NCBI RefSeq assembly: GCF_000003195.3 | Contig: NC_012873.2 | Coordinates: forward strand, 2,131,894 to 2,195,893 | Direction: 5' to 3' | Source: Sorghum bicolor | Lineage: Eukaryota; Streptophyta; Magnoliopsida; Poales; Poaceae | Length of the DNA stretch: 64,000 nt | Part shown: in pieces, positions 1-11,722 of the stretch | How positions within the stretch are numbered: the first letter of the stretch is position 1 | How the letters are laid out: every line of letters starts with the position of its first letter | Notes under the pieces: model-generated | What the model was told of the DNA's origin: nothing | The model's database searches: none | What the model saw: the letters and a program-made list of their open reading frames with translations, nothing else | Program-made: the position numbers and the translations under genes

Positions 1-411
1 TACCTCAAGGTTACGCCAATGAAGAAAGTTCAACGTTTCCGAGTTCGAAGCAAGCTTGCACCCAGATATGTGGGACCGTACCAAGTACTAGAGAGAAAAG
101 GCCCGGTGGCCTATAAGATTCAGTTACCTGAAGAGATGAGCTCGATCTTTCCGGTCTTCCATGTGTCGCAACTACGGAAATGTTTGAAAGTGCCTGAGCA
201 AAGAGTTGAACCTCGAGGGATCAAGATGAAAGCAGACCTAGAGTATAAGGAGCAGCCAGTGGGGATTGTGGATACCAAGGAGCGAGTAACCCGAAACAAA
301 GTTGTCAGAACATATAAGGTGGTGTGGAGTCATCATGACGATAGGGATGCCACCTGGGAAACAGAGGATTACTTAAAAACAGTTTACCCAAAGTTTCATA
401 AGAAATGGTGA
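1..411 (+). CDS. Ty3/gypsy retrotransposon polyprotein, C-terminal end (integrase tail plus chromodomain), partial
   Basis: The frame is open from the first base of the window and stops with TGA at 409-411, so this is the 3' end of a pol gene whose remainder lies upstream. The N-terminal part (VTPMKKVQRF, LAPRYVGPYQVLERKGPVAYK, FPVFHVSQLRKC) is the usual integrase C-terminal region of chromoviruses. The last ~50 residues carry chromodomain features: a conserved Y-V-W core, then ATWE and a terminal hydrophobic-basic tail. In this family the chromodomain targets integration to chromatin. A polypurine tract and a long LTR follow at once, which fixes strand and element end. No break is seen in this fragment. 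Confidence 0.9.
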   Translation, partial: YLKVTPMKKVQRFRVRSKLAPRYVGPYQVLERKGPVAYKIQLPEEMSSIFPVFHVSQLRKCLKVPEQRVEPRGIKMKADLEYKEQPVGIVDTKERVTRNKVVRTYKVVWSHHDDRDATWETEDYLKTVYPKFHKKW

Positions 412-440
412 GTAACCCAAAATCTCGGGACGAGATTTCC

Positions 441-456
441 CTAAGGGGGGAAGGGC
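441..456 (+). promoter_or_regulatory. Polypurine tract of the Ty3 element
   Basis: A purine run (AAGGGGGGAAGGG) abuts the TGTAACACC start of the LTR at 457. This is where the plus-strand primer lies in LTR retrotransposons. Confidence 0.75.
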
Positions 457-3400
457 TGTAACACCCTAGGTGTTAAGCATGCACTTAGCCTCACCAAAGC
501 CATGCATAAGCATTCCATCAAGCATAAGCATCATGAGCATGACACTCTTGAGCAAAGTATGATTTCATGTGCTTTATTTCATGTGTTTTAAATATGATAA
601 AAATATGATACTTGCTTCTAAAATTGTGAAAAATTCAAATTAGGTTGATTTATGTGTGAGAAGAATTTAGAATATTTTTGTGCAATTTTTGGAGCTATGG
701 AATTTGAGAAATGGAATTGATACAAAAATATCTAAAAAGAATTTAATTAAAACCTAGAACTGAGTTTTAACTTGTAATTCAAATTCTGTTTGGAATTTGG
801 TTTTGCTTGTTAAAACAAAGTGGTAGAGTTTTTGTGTTGGAACAACTTTGCTTTTGAGTGAAAATGGTGAAAATGATTTGAAAATAGTCAAAATGCTTTT
901 GGAAGAGGATTTGAGAAAAGAAAATTTTAAAAAAAAAATGGAAAAGGGAAAAGGGGGCGCTAGCAGGCCGCGGCCTCGCTTCTGGCCCACTGGCCGAAGC
1001 CGGCTCGGCCCGCCCGCGCTCTCCCCTCCCCCTTCCCCGCGCTCGCGCTCGCGTCCGCGCGCGGACAGCGCTCGCCGCGGCGCCGTGGCACGCCGGCAGG
1101 GCTCGGCCGCCGCGTGGCGGGCATGCGACGGCGTGGAGACGCCCTGGTCGGCCACCAGGTGCCCCCGGTCGCGCTCGCCTCCGTCCCCTCTCCCATTTGC
1201 GCCCCTCAGCTCTCCCTCTCTCTCGCTCTCTCGCTCTCGCGCAGCGCTCGCCGCTCCGCCGCGCGCCATAGCCGCCGACGGCTCGGAGCTCCTCTCCCGG
1301 CCAGCTCCGGCCCTCTTCTTCCCCTTCGTGACCACCACCGGCTCCGCCTCGCCCGTCCGCGTCGTGTGCTCGCGCTCTTCCGCGCTTGGTAAGCCCGGCG
1401 TGTCCGCTAGAGCTCACCGGAGTACGTCGGAGCTCCGGCGACCTTTCGGCTCGCGCGGTTCTCCCTCTCCTCTCTGTCTCTGCTTGCGCTCGTAGGTGCT
1501 TTGGGTCCGCCTTGGCCTCGCGCACCTTTTCCCGTTAGTGGCTCGCGCTCTACCGCCGTGAAACGGCCGGACCACGGCGAGCAGCGCCGCCGCGTCCGCC
1601 ATTCACGACGGCGAGGTACTTCCGGTGCTCGTCAGGTGCCAAAGAGGGTACGGCTGGATTCGTCTCGTTCGCGCGAAGCCGTAGGTGCTCACGGTGTCGC
1701 CGGAAACCCCACCGGCGGCGAGTTTCCGGCCGATCCTTGGCCGCGGGGTCGCGGGGTGGATGACAGGTGGGGTCCTCTGACTCGCGTGTCCCGCCTGTCA
1801 GTGACTCCGGGGGAACGGATCCGGGTGCGTTTAGCGTTTTAGGTGGTTTTCCGTTTTAAAAGTTTTTCCAGAAAATGATTTAAAAGTTCAAAAATCCATA
1901 TCTTGATGAATATAGCTCCAAAAATGGTGAAACAAATTTTGGTGTGTTCCTTGTTTCCAGATCTATGTCCTAGTATGATTGCATGTCATGTTTGAGTAAC
2001 TTTTCTGTGTAAGTATAATTAATCCATGTTTTTGTTAAACTTGGAAAATGCATAGTAAATGGAATATGGCTCAGAAAAATGTGAAACTTGTTTTGCTGGC
2101 TCTGCATGTGTGTTTACTTACTGAGAAAATATTGTTACATATTATTTGGTGTATAAATGAAATTATGGTAATTTAAATGCTTGCATGGCAGTGGTTTATG
2201 ATTTTTAATAATTAATTGGATCATGCAATAAATCTGGAAAATTTTGTGGGTATTTATTATGATATTAGACAAGTGGTAAAAATATGAAATCTGCTGTTTG
2301 ACACTTATATCACAGTAGGATGATTTTACTTGCCTTATCCATTAATCTTGTGATTTTTGTGGCTCAAAATAAGTAACCAAAAATTATGAAAATTTTACAG
2401 TAGACTTTATGATTAGCTAGTAGTCTCCTGTAATTTTTCTGGAATTTATTGATGGACAGAATTGCATGTGATTTTTAATAGGCTTAGAAATGAATAAAGA
2501 AAACTTTGAATGGTTGTGTATATGGGTTGAATGGATTAAATTGGGGTTGGTGTATCTTTGAAGCATCCTGTAGGTTGCTGATGTCATTTGAAAAATAACT
2601 ATAGAAGAGAATGTAATAGATGTTTGATTCAATTGTTTATTCTTGGATGATGGTGACTACCTTGTAATAAGCATGATCCAGTGCATTACCTATGCATCAT
2701 AACATGACTCTTTTGGTACTCTCTCATATAAGCATCCACTCGGGCATCTCGCACTCCACTCATGAGCATATATGCATCATACAGGCTCGCAGGAGAACGG
2801 AGTGGGACCCGAGGAACCCGAGGAGCTTCAGGAGCAGGAACCTCCGGAAGCACAAGAACCCGGAGAGGAACTGCAGGAGTGTCCGGATCACAGACCCAGC
2901 ACGTTTGAGAAAGGCAAGCCCCGGAGCATTCTAAGTCTCCCTATTCTCGCTAACTATATAAAGTGCTATACTTATTCTGCTATATTGCATATTACGTGAT
3001 AGGAGTTGCCTGATACCGTTGCTGCATATGTACTCCTTGTTATCCCTACTTGTTATCTACCTTGTCCTATGTAGATAGGCGCGGAGTCTATGCTTAGCTT
3101 GCTTAGCCCGGTAGAAGTCGGGTGATGTCCTGTCACCTGCGAGATATAGGTGGATACCTGCTTGATTAAGCAGTGGTTGCTGGGAAAAGTAATAACCAAG
3201 GGTGGAAAGTAATTGGAGACCGGGCAGGGTCTTATGGTGGGTTGCCCATAGTGCCCCTGCCTGTGTCGATTAAGGACCGATCGTTGACGGCCCTCTTGTC
3301 ATGTTGAACGCATGCCCCACACTTAGCTGGAAGGATAAGTCGTTCCGACCGCGAAGCCTGAACACTATCCGGGCCGGGAATCGAGCCGCCATGCGCTGTA

Positions 3401-4416
3401 TTGGTGGTGGTTGAGGAGAACGACGAGGGCGCGGCGCGCAACCTTGGTATACCTTGGATACCTCGGTCGCCGGAACGGTCCTCGGGTACTGGCGGTGCCT
3501 GCCGAACCCGCGAATTGGTCCTGGATAGTGTAATATGGTGATCTGTAGCTCACTTGATCAGTGAGTGTGGTTTGTGTGGGGAATACCTCGCCAGCTGGTT
3601 AGAAATCGATTCGAATCGCCATCGCTCCTGGATAGTGAGCACTTGACATGAGCCCTGTCCTCGTAGTAAGGACTATGGAACACTTGGGTTATAATGAAAC
3701 GGATTTATGACTACTGTGATGAGGTACTATCATAGTCTCATACTTGCTTGTATTAGCACAGGAGCAAACCTAGATAATAGATAATGATACTTTCAACTTG
3801 AGCAGATTAAAAGAAGAAAAGATTTATGTAGATTTGGGTAATAAAACCTTGCGGTCTTTGCAAAGTGGTTGTCAGCTACCCCACTAAATAGCCTTCATGA
3901 TCCTTGATGAGTCTTTATTTTAAGTTTATGACGGGTAAGTCTAGCTGAGTACCTTCTTGTACTCAGGGTTCTATTCCCATGTTGTTTTGCAGATGGTCAG
4001 ATGTATTATGGTTATTGCATCCTCTGTCTGTACCCTGCTATGGGGGACGACTAGACCAAGGGCAATGGTCACTCCGTCTCTTCCTTTGCTTTTGTGGGAA
4101 TGACCGAACTATGGCACTGTATCAGACTTATCGTGTGCGTTGTATTTTCGAACTATGAAGCTTCCGCTACTTGAAGGACTTGGTTTGTAATAATTTTAAG
4201 CACTCCGATGTATTTATGAATTGTTGTAATCTGGATGTGATTGTGGGTGGCGACCGCTAAACTTATTACGATCTTGGCTGTATATGTGATGTGTGGTTTG
4301 AAATCCTTCGAGATTTCACGGACTACCGGGATTATATGGGCTTAAGCGTGATAGTTCGACTATGCAAATGGTCACTATTAGGCTTAATCTCTTATAATTT
4401 GGTCGGTTCTGTTACA
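457..4416 (+). repeat. 3' LTR of the Ty3/gypsy element (3,960 bp)
   Basis: It begins TGTAACACC directly after the polypurine tract and ends TTCTGTTACA, giving terminal TGTAAC/GTTACA inverted ends. At almost 4 kb it is very long, a size known for some grass chromoviruses. It is mosaic: AT-rich flanks, a very GC- and CpG-rich block at about 950-1850, and a glutamate/proline-rich open stretch at about 2772-2945. Long frames in the GC block occur on both strands and resemble no protein, so I read them as composition artefacts. The upstream LTR is outside the window, so age and target duplication cannot be judged. Confidence 0.85.
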
Positions 4417-4569
4417 GCGCTGGCGCGTGTGCTTCTGGAAGGTTGCACCAGACCAAGGTCTACTCCAAAGTGCTCGGAGTAGCATTGGCCGCCTAGACAC
4501 ACTCTGGAGGCATTAGGGAGGAGCCCTGTGACCATGGCTCTTTTCCACGACTGATGCTTTCGTTGCCTT

Positions 4570-4662
4570 GCGCGAGACCACAAGGTTGCTTATTGTTGGG
4601 ATCCACTTAGGTGCTTCTGCTACAGATGCAGCGGGCACATGTCGAAGCACTGCCCTGCATGA
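4570..4662 (+). pseudogene. Degenerate zinc-knuckle fragment of a LINE-type ORF1
   Basis: This frame reads HKVAYCWDP, RCFCYRCSGHMSKHCP and then a stop. Plant LINE ORF1 proteins often carry a C..DP.RC..C...GH....C block, and the layout matches. The CCHC spacing is two residues short of CX2CX4HX4C, so the knuckle is damaged. No upstream reading frame of useful length remains. It may belong with the RNase H fragment at 5520, with most of the LINE between them deleted or replaced. Confidence 0.4.
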
Positions 4663-5519
4663 CACAACCACGACAGTCAACGAGGAGCCAAAGTCAATCA
4701 TCAACGTCTTGTTCATGAGCGGCTTAGCTTCATCGAGTCCCCACAGCTCAGTGGGGTGTCTGATGAGCCATCTAGGTCGCCCTCTGTCGTGATGTCGCCC
4801 TCTGGCGTAGCTCAGTGTTGTTCATGAGTTGCAGTTGCAATGACGAACACTTTTCCTGAGGCAGACCCATAGGCAGTGGCGATGTGCTTGAGTGCAGAAC
4901 TTCCTGCATGCTGAAGAGTCGAGATGGCGGACTAGAGGGGGGGTGAATAGTCCTTTCTAAAACTTTATCGCGCTAGCTAACGCCAGCTAACCGAAACAAA
5001 TGCGGAATTACAACTATCGGTCTAACCAAGACTATACCCCTCTATCTAAGTTTTCTAGCACCTTGTAAAAGATCCTAAGTAAGCAAACAAGGTGCTACCT
5101 TAGCAAGAGCTCACCTAACCAATTCTAGGAGCAAGGTCACACAAACCTATGACACTAGTACTTTGCAAACCGAGGGAGCTCCTACATAACTAGTAAGCAA
5201 AAGCACAAAGCTCCTAAGCTCACTAGCAATGCTCAATAACAAAGCAACCAATGCCAAATTAGAGAGCGCAAATTACTTAGCTACACAAACTAAGCAAAGT
5301 GACTAACAAGGTTACACAAACCAAATCAGTCACACAAGGGGACCTACTTCTAGCTACACAAGCTAGAAGAAGACTAGCAAGGTACTCAAGCTAAACTAGT
5401 TACAAGAGCAACTACACAAGCATAAGTATATGAATGTAAATACAAGCTTGTGTTAGGGACTTGCAAACCAACGGGAAGAACAAAGTTGACACGATGATTT
5501 TCTCCCGAGGTTCACTTGG
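4663..5519. other. Spacer with an unclassified repeat-like block
   Basis: From about 4920 the sequence (CTAGAGGGGGGGTGAATAG, then a long stretch rich in AGCTA and CAAACTA words) looks like dispersed repetitive DNA. I see no protein similarity, terminal repeats or target duplication that would classify it. Confidence 0.35.
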
Positions 5520-6306
5520 TTGCCACCAAACTACGTCCCCGTTGTGTCGACCAACACTTTCGTTGACGGGGGCTTTCGGCGAGATGACGGAGTAAGCACA
5601 GGTGGGTTCATTATCCGAAACCACATGGGAGATTCAGTGCTGGCGGGTGCTGTTAAAGTTAAGGCAGTCCGTGATGCGCTATCGGCTGAAGCAATGGCGT
5701 GTTTATTCGCGCTAGAATCGGCGGCAGAATCGAATTGGAAATGGACTGCAGCCAGCTACGGGAGGCGATCACTTCACAAAGCAGAGATATGGCCCCTTGC
5801 GGTGTCCTGTTCCGGAGTATCCGAGAGCTACTTCATGATCATTTTATTTGTAGTAATTGTTAACGTTCCTCAGTCATATAACTCGTCTGCGCACGAGATC
5901 GCTAAATTAGCATTTAGTTGGGACCTGGGTCAGTCCAATGTATGGCACGACCCACTCCCAGAGTTTGTAAACACTGCCAAGGGGTTCACGGCGCAATGGC
6001 AAAGGCCATTAGTTGGAGGGCTCCCACCCAGGGTTCAAATCCTGGGTGCGGCACTTTATTCTGGATTTATTCCAGAATTTTTCGGCGCTATGCATTAAGT
6101 GGTAGGCGACGTGTCCGTCGACAGCGAGGCGCCTGTCCTTCGAAGGTGCTCATAGGAGTAGGGTTTGCGTACGTGTGTTCATAGGGGTGAGTGTGCGTGC
6201 GTGTTGAGTGTCTGCGTTGTACTGTATAATCTAAAAAAAAGAGTTTGTAAACACTCTCGTGACTCGCGATTGCGTCGAGGTTACGTCCATAAATGAAAGG
6301 TCATGA
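5520..6306 (+). pseudogene. LINE-encoded RNase H-like domain (RVT_3 type), interrupted by a SINE
   Basis: The frame at 5520-5975 shows the plant LINE RNase H layout: NTFVDGGFRRDDGVSTGGFI (first strand with D and G), then LSAEAMACLFALE (helix with catalytic E), then SAHEIAKLAF near the C-terminus. At 5976 it is interrupted by a 265 bp SINE. After the second copy of the 15 bp target duplication (6241-6255) the same frame continues and stops with TGA at 6304-6306. An A-run at 6323-6331 is a plausible LINE tail. The reverse transcriptase that should precede this domain is absent, so it is a 5'-truncated or deleted relic. Confidence 0.65.
5976..6240 (+). mobile_element. tRNA-derived SINE, complete with target duplications
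   Basis: The 265 bp body lies between perfect 15 bp direct repeats GAGTTTGTAAACACT (5961-5975 and 6241-6255). The 5' part has an A-box-like GGCGCAATGGC at about 5990 and a B box GGTTCAAATCC at about 6034, the internal RNA polymerase III promoter of tRNA-derived SINEs. The 3' part is GT-rich and ends in an A-run at 6233-6240. The intact duplication suggests a fairly recent insertion. It is not a functional tRNA gene, because no cloverleaf folds around the boxes. Confidence 0.85.
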
Positions 6307-7369
6307 AGGGCTGAGATTGAGATAAAAAAAAGAATGAATAATGAGGAATATTCTAGAAGATATGGCCAGACTGTAAAGACGACGGTCGCTCGCCCCAGGT
6401 GGGCCAGGCCTATCTATCCATCCACCTATACCAATCATAGATGATCGCGGGCGCAGCAGCTCGAGCTTCTGGCTGGCTGGCTGGCTCACGAAAGGCCCAT
6501 GCCCCAATCATCGTCGCCGGCTCCCTTCGTGGGCCCCACGCCCGCTTCGGTTGTAGGCGACGGCCCATACGGTCCACCGAGGACCCGGTCCACGCCACGC
6601 CATCTCCTTCCTCCTCGTCTGACCTCTCGACTCTCGTCGTCGACGAAGGAAGGATTTCCGCCTCCGCCTCCGCCTCCGCCCCGGCCGCCTTTTCGCGCTG
6701 GCCCGCCGCTGCATTTCCCGGTGGCCTCGCCGCGTGCGGCCGCGAGACGTGGGGGCCTGCTGCGGTCCTCGCCCGCGTCGTCTCCCCGTGGGGGGCGTGC
6801 CTGCCTGGGACCGTTGAGACGAGTACGTGCGCTGTGACCCCCGCTCTGCTGGATTACCTCACGCTTTCCCTGCATTCCCATCTACGCGTTTATGGTACCA
6901 ACACCTGTTCATTGCGAATTTGGTGTTGCGGTTTCCTGCTGTACATTTTTTTTTTGTTTTATTTGGACAGGGCTTTGCCGAACAATTTAATACCACTGCT
7001 ACATTAGTGCTTGATTTTTGTGAGACATAGATTCGTATTGAAGCATGCCTGCTTATAATTATGATTTCATATCACATAATGACATAATAATGGAGTAATT
7101 GTTGGATAAAGACGTTAATTCCTCTAGAATCCACACGAGTCATTATTTGTTGGAATACACCTTTGAGGTTTCAAACGAAGCTAGAGTATCATTTTCATGT
7201 TACTACATGTTTCTTTAAATAAAAAATCTTGCATCTCAATGTTTTTTTTTTCTCTTGGGTTCAACAGGAAGCCTTGCACCTGTTCTGTTCAAGACGTCAG
7301 GTGTTGGTATTTGAGTGGCAATTGAGTGGTTGGGGAACCTGATTGGCCACAAGCATTGTTGGTCCACCG
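6307..7369 (+). promoter_or_regulatory. Promoter and 5'UTR region of the bZIP gene
   Basis: A GC-rich stretch at about 6440-6840 with CT- and CCGCCT-rich runs is typical of a grass promoter and first untranslated exon. A donor GA|GTACGT at 6833 and an acceptor TTCAACAG| ending at 7267 would define a 5'UTR intron, after which about 100 bases of leader precede the ATG at 7370. The long frames in the GC-rich part overlap on both strands and are not conserved-looking. Confidence 0.5.
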
Positions 7370-10300
7370 ATGGGGAGCAATGACCCTAGCACACCCTCCA
7401 AGGCTTCAAAGGCATCAGAACAAGTACTTGAAACAGTGATAACACACCTTTACATACTTAATAAATGGCATTGTCAGTGCTTAACTGTGCTCCTGTTATT
7501 TGCCTAAAAGAGACAATATTCACTCTTTTTCTCCCTAGTGCAATAACCTTAGGGTGGTTAAAATGACATCTTTTTTGGAATACTCTGATTTTGCTGCAGC
7601 CACATTAGGAAACGTTCTGACATGATATGAACTGATACTTTCATGGACTAATAAAGAATAGAAATGCACTCTGCCTTTCTCAGATTATGTGGCACAAGTA
7701 CTATTTCAAGTCAAATTGGTGCCTTTAAAGTTAATGCAATATTGCTATTAAAGTTGAAGTGCACAAATGCATACATAGGTTTAAGCACCATTTGAATGCC
7801 ACCTTCTGCCTAATTCTGTTTTAGTTACATAGGCTATTCCCTTCCATTGACAGAAGGAAATATCTAACTAGGTCAAAACAGAATTCTCCTGTTTCTGTTG
7901 TGACAAAACATGATGTTTTTGTTTCTTACCTCCTTATTTTCAGGATCAACCTCCAGCTACCACATCCAGTGGAACACCTTCAGTGTACCCTGAATGGCCC
8001 AGCTTTCAGGTTATTCCATATAAAAATATGCCCTTGCTAATTAAGAAAGAAACATTTTTCCTTTTACATTCTATTTTTATCAAGCAATTCTCCTTGCCTT
8101 TATGGCTTTATCTCTTACTTGTTAAAAATCTTGGTAGGCCTACTCAGCAATTCCACCACATGGGTTCTTCCCCCCTACCGTTGCTGCAAATCCACAGGCC
8201 CATCCATACATGTGGGGAGCTCAGGTGCCCCCTATATCTGAAACTTTGCCCCAGGCCCCCCCTCTGTTCTCTGTCAATCTCTACTACTGTTAATGTCAAT
8301 CTGTATTTTTGTGTTTGCAAGAGCATGTGGTTTTCATATGTAAATCAAAACCAATGCCCCTTAATTGCAGCCCATGGTACCACCTTATGGGACGCCACCA
8401 CCACCTTATGTGATGTATCCACCTGGAACAGTATATGCCCATCCCTCTACACCTCCTGTATGCACTTTTATGCCTAACAAATTTAATCTACATGCTAGCT
8501 AATGTACACACACCCTTTTATCCTGCTTGGCTGACATATTTTTGCATGATGAATAAATTATTGGCAGACTATGCATCCATTTAGTCATTATCCTATGCCA
8601 ACAAACGGACATGCTGAAACCCCTGTAAGTAATCAACTGTTTCTATTCCCTTTTGGTCATTACCATTTCATGTAATCCTGAAATATATCTTTCAGGGAGC
8701 TGCACCAAGTGCTCCAGAAATGAATGGTGAGTGTTTTCCAAGGTCAACAGTTCATTATCAAAGCCAATTGGAGTATGGAAATTAAAATTAGACTTCTGGT
8801 AATAATTTCAGGGAAAAGTGAGCCTGGCAGAACATCTGCTCCATCTGCCAATGGGATTACCTCCCACAGGTTTTTTTGTCAGTGTAAATTACAAATATCT
8901 AGAGTTCATTTATAACCTAATCACCTTGTAATTTTTTACCTGCAGTGAGAGTGGAAGTGAGAGTGAGAGTGAAGGAAGTGATGCCAATTCTCAAAATGTG
9001 AGATTGATCTGTGATCCTCAATCTCTTTCTTGTCATAACACTTCTTTTAGACTCCTTGATAATTTTGCTGTTGCAGGATTCACACTCAAAGGACAATGAT
9101 GGAAAGGAAGATGGTGGGTATCTGAGGACTTGTTTTATTTTCCAAATGATAAAGACCACTAGAATTGCATATCTGTTTTCATAAGATGATGGGTATATCC
9201 TGTCAATATGCAGGCAATTCTCAGAATGGCATATCTTATTCAGCATCACAAGGAATGTTAAACCAAACCATGGCGATGCTTCCAGTACAACCGGGTGCAA
9301 TGGTTGGAGGAGTTCCTAGCTCCACAGCTAACTTGAATATTGGAATGGATTATTGGGCAGCTTCAGGTTCTGCAGCTGTCCCTGGAACGCATGGCAAAGC
9401 ACCAGTTGGTTCAGCTCGGGGAGACCAATGGGTACAGTCCTTTAGCATTTGTTTGCTTAAATGTTACAATTATATGTACTAAAATATTTGATCTTTGATG
9501 ATTGGCATGTCCTGTTTGTGTTTCTAGAGTATTTCTTGCTCCATAGAACCGAATACAAGCATTCACAGTTCTTCCCGTTTTATTCTTGAAAAATATAATG
9601 ACTCTGCTGACAGAAACTATTTGATGCCCTGTCGTTTCCATTTTCCATGTTCAGCTAAAAGATTCTTATATTTGTTTCATACACCATCCTTTAAACTTAA
9701 AAACAGGATAAAATGTACCTTTGCCATCTTATGAAGTGCTCTGAGAAGTTTTAGTCTATCTTATTGTGCTTTGGTTGTGCTAAATATAAGACACTAACAA
9801 GGATACCGCGCTTCAGTGCTGCTTTATTTATATAATAAGTGCTTTTATGTGCGCATTAATATAGGACAATCTAATCACCATGAACTTGATTGTATCAATA
9901 TTCAGGATGAAAGGGAACTCAAGAAGCAAAAACGAAAGCAGTCTAATAGAGAATCAGCACGCAGATCCCGGCTGCGCAAACAGGTGTTGTGCAACGCTCA
10001 TGCTGACATCCTGCTACCTGAGTTTCATCTTCTAAGTTCCAAGAGAATTTTGTTCATTGCTTTTCATGATCTTATTCGGTTGTTCCAGGCTGAGTGCGAG
10101 GAGCTTGGGCAACGTGCTGAAGCTTTGAGGTCGGAGAACTCCTCTCTCAGGGCCGAGCTTGAGCGGATCAGAAAGGAGTATGAACAGCTACTTTCACAGA
10201 ATGCTTCCCTCAAGGTATCATTCGTTTGCTATCTCTATATCGTCATTTGATATTATCAGTTATGGTAGCTCAGGTTGTTATGCTAGATCACCTCCTCAAT

Positions 10301-10564
10301 TATGCAGCTACTGTTACACGTATCTATAGCAGAAATTGGCAATATCGTTGTCACACATTGTGATGCCTTGAATTACTGTGCATATTGCTATGATTGTGAC
10401 TTTTTTCTTTTTTTTTTCCTGCTATTGTTGGCCTCAGTTGAGTGTTGGTATGATATTTGCAGGAAAAGCTGGGGGCCACCAGTGATTCTATTCCTGATAT
10501 GAATGAAAAGAACGACGGCGACGGCAGCTACAAGAGACAACATGATTCCGATGCCCAGTCTTGA
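7370..10564 (+). CDS. G-box-binding bZIP transcription factor (GBF / HBP-1a type)
   Basis: Thirteen coding exons join in frame: 7370-7423, 7944-8009, 8138-8224, 8371-8457, 8568-8624, 8696-8726, 8812-8869, 8946-8997, 9077-9113, 9214-9431, 9906-9983, 10089-10214, 10463-10564 (TGA), about 350 residues, the size of HBP-1a/GBF1 proteins. The N-terminal half is the proline-rich region of group G bZIPs ([14 protein letters not shown] start, PEWPSFQ at 34-40, many P/Y/G/M). A Ser/Glu/Asp-rich stretch follows, a likely phosphorylation region by family analogy. The basic region at about 250-275 has the N-x7-R signature (NRESARRSR), and the next exon gives the leucine-zipper heptads. Family members bind CACGTG G-boxes as dimers in the nucleus. 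All introns are GT-AG. The small exons match the many-exon structure known for plant GBF genes. Confidence 0.92.
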
Positions 10565-10849
10565 CCCGTTTAGCCCAGGATTCTTGGAATGCACATTGCT
10601 ATTTATTTTCTTGAACAACATAGGAAAGAGAATTATTTATGTAACTCTACCTCCTCGACTGATCGACTAACGTCTCTGACGGCATGTATATAACATATAT
10701 GCCCTCACTGCTGTACCAGTAATTTAGGAATTACAGACAAAAAGGGAAAACTTACTTGATGTTGTTCGAGATGGACTACAGCTTGACTAAAAAAGCAGCT
10801 ATGTACGAAAGTGCAAAGTACACCAGTTGCATGCATCCTCCATGGGCAA
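10565..10849 (+). other. 3'UTR and downstream flank of the bZIP gene
   Basis: AT-rich sequence after the stop codon. I see no further reading frame or repeat until the repeat modules begin near 10850. Confidence 0.4.
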
Positions 10850-11611
10850 TTAAGTTGTCATCATAAGATAATGTCCAAAGGACGATGTTGATATACATTT
10901 TGATTGACTTGCATTGTCATAGTTCCCCCATTGTCATAGTACAAGTACACTTTCTCTCCCCCAAAACGGCTAGGAAACAGTGGTCTCTGTGCACCAGCGA
11001 TTATCATACACTCTTCATTTATACTTTACAATTGGAATTGGAAGGGAAATTAATTAAGAGCTAACTTATTTCTATTAATTTAAAATTAAAAAGAAAATAA
11101 TATCTTCTCTAAACTTTAAGCTTCATAATTAGTAGGGGCCGCGTGAACGCGTACCCCCTCTTTCACAAATTACAACGTCCTACTTAAGGAGATGGTAGGC
11201 AAGCGCTCTTCCCTAGTGCAATGGAAGCCGCTAGCCTAGGCCATGACCCTTAGGTAAGTATGGATCAAGGTTGCACTTGTGGTTTGTTTTGTAGCTCGTC
11301 CTAGATGGAAGCACAGTTAGCGCACCGATTTGGTACTAAACCGATGGCTATTAATTTGTGTTTGTTAAGGTCTCCTGTTGTTAGCACGTTGGGCTCGAGA
11401 GAAGGCCCTTGGCGTTCGGCTGTCCGCAAACCTGGCCCAAATGAGAATAGTGTGCCCCAAGGCCTAATCCGTCAACTTGTGGGCCGGCTCCGTGAGATCA
11501 TTTGCCATGCATACGGATCTCCCTCTCGCAAAGTTGGTTTTAGAATTTCTTGTTCTCATCACCGTGTGAGATGAGTGAATATCTGTGCTCAACCCAATAA
11601 AGATCGGTACT

Positions 11612-11722
11612 CTCTTCGTTCTAAATTGTAAACAGTTCTAGCTTTTCATAGACATATATTTAGGTGCGTAACAAAAGTTATGTAAAAAGTCTAGAATGAC
11701 TTACAGATTAGAGAGAATATAT
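11612..11722. mobile_element. Degenerate Stowaway-like MITE
   Basis: Ends CTCTCTTCGTTCTAAATTGT and ACTTACAGATTAGAGAGAAT form an imperfect inverted pair of the CTCCCTCCGTTC type common in grass Stowaway elements. It interrupts copy 1 of the local repeat module. Confidence 0.4.

Noticed and set aside
754..1842. Several overlapping long reading frames on both strands in a GC-rich block
   Set aside because: They lie inside the Ty3 LTR, are Arg/Ala/Pro/Ser-rich in every frame and show no domain; high GC content alone gives such frames.
6018..6056. Possible tRNA gene because of a perfect B box and an A-box-like motif
   Set aside because: No acceptor or anticodon stem forms; the boxes belong to the SINE promoter.
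6486..6881. Long frames on both strands upstream of the bZIP gene
   Set aside because: GC-rich promoter and leader; no conserved domain and no link to the bZIP frame.
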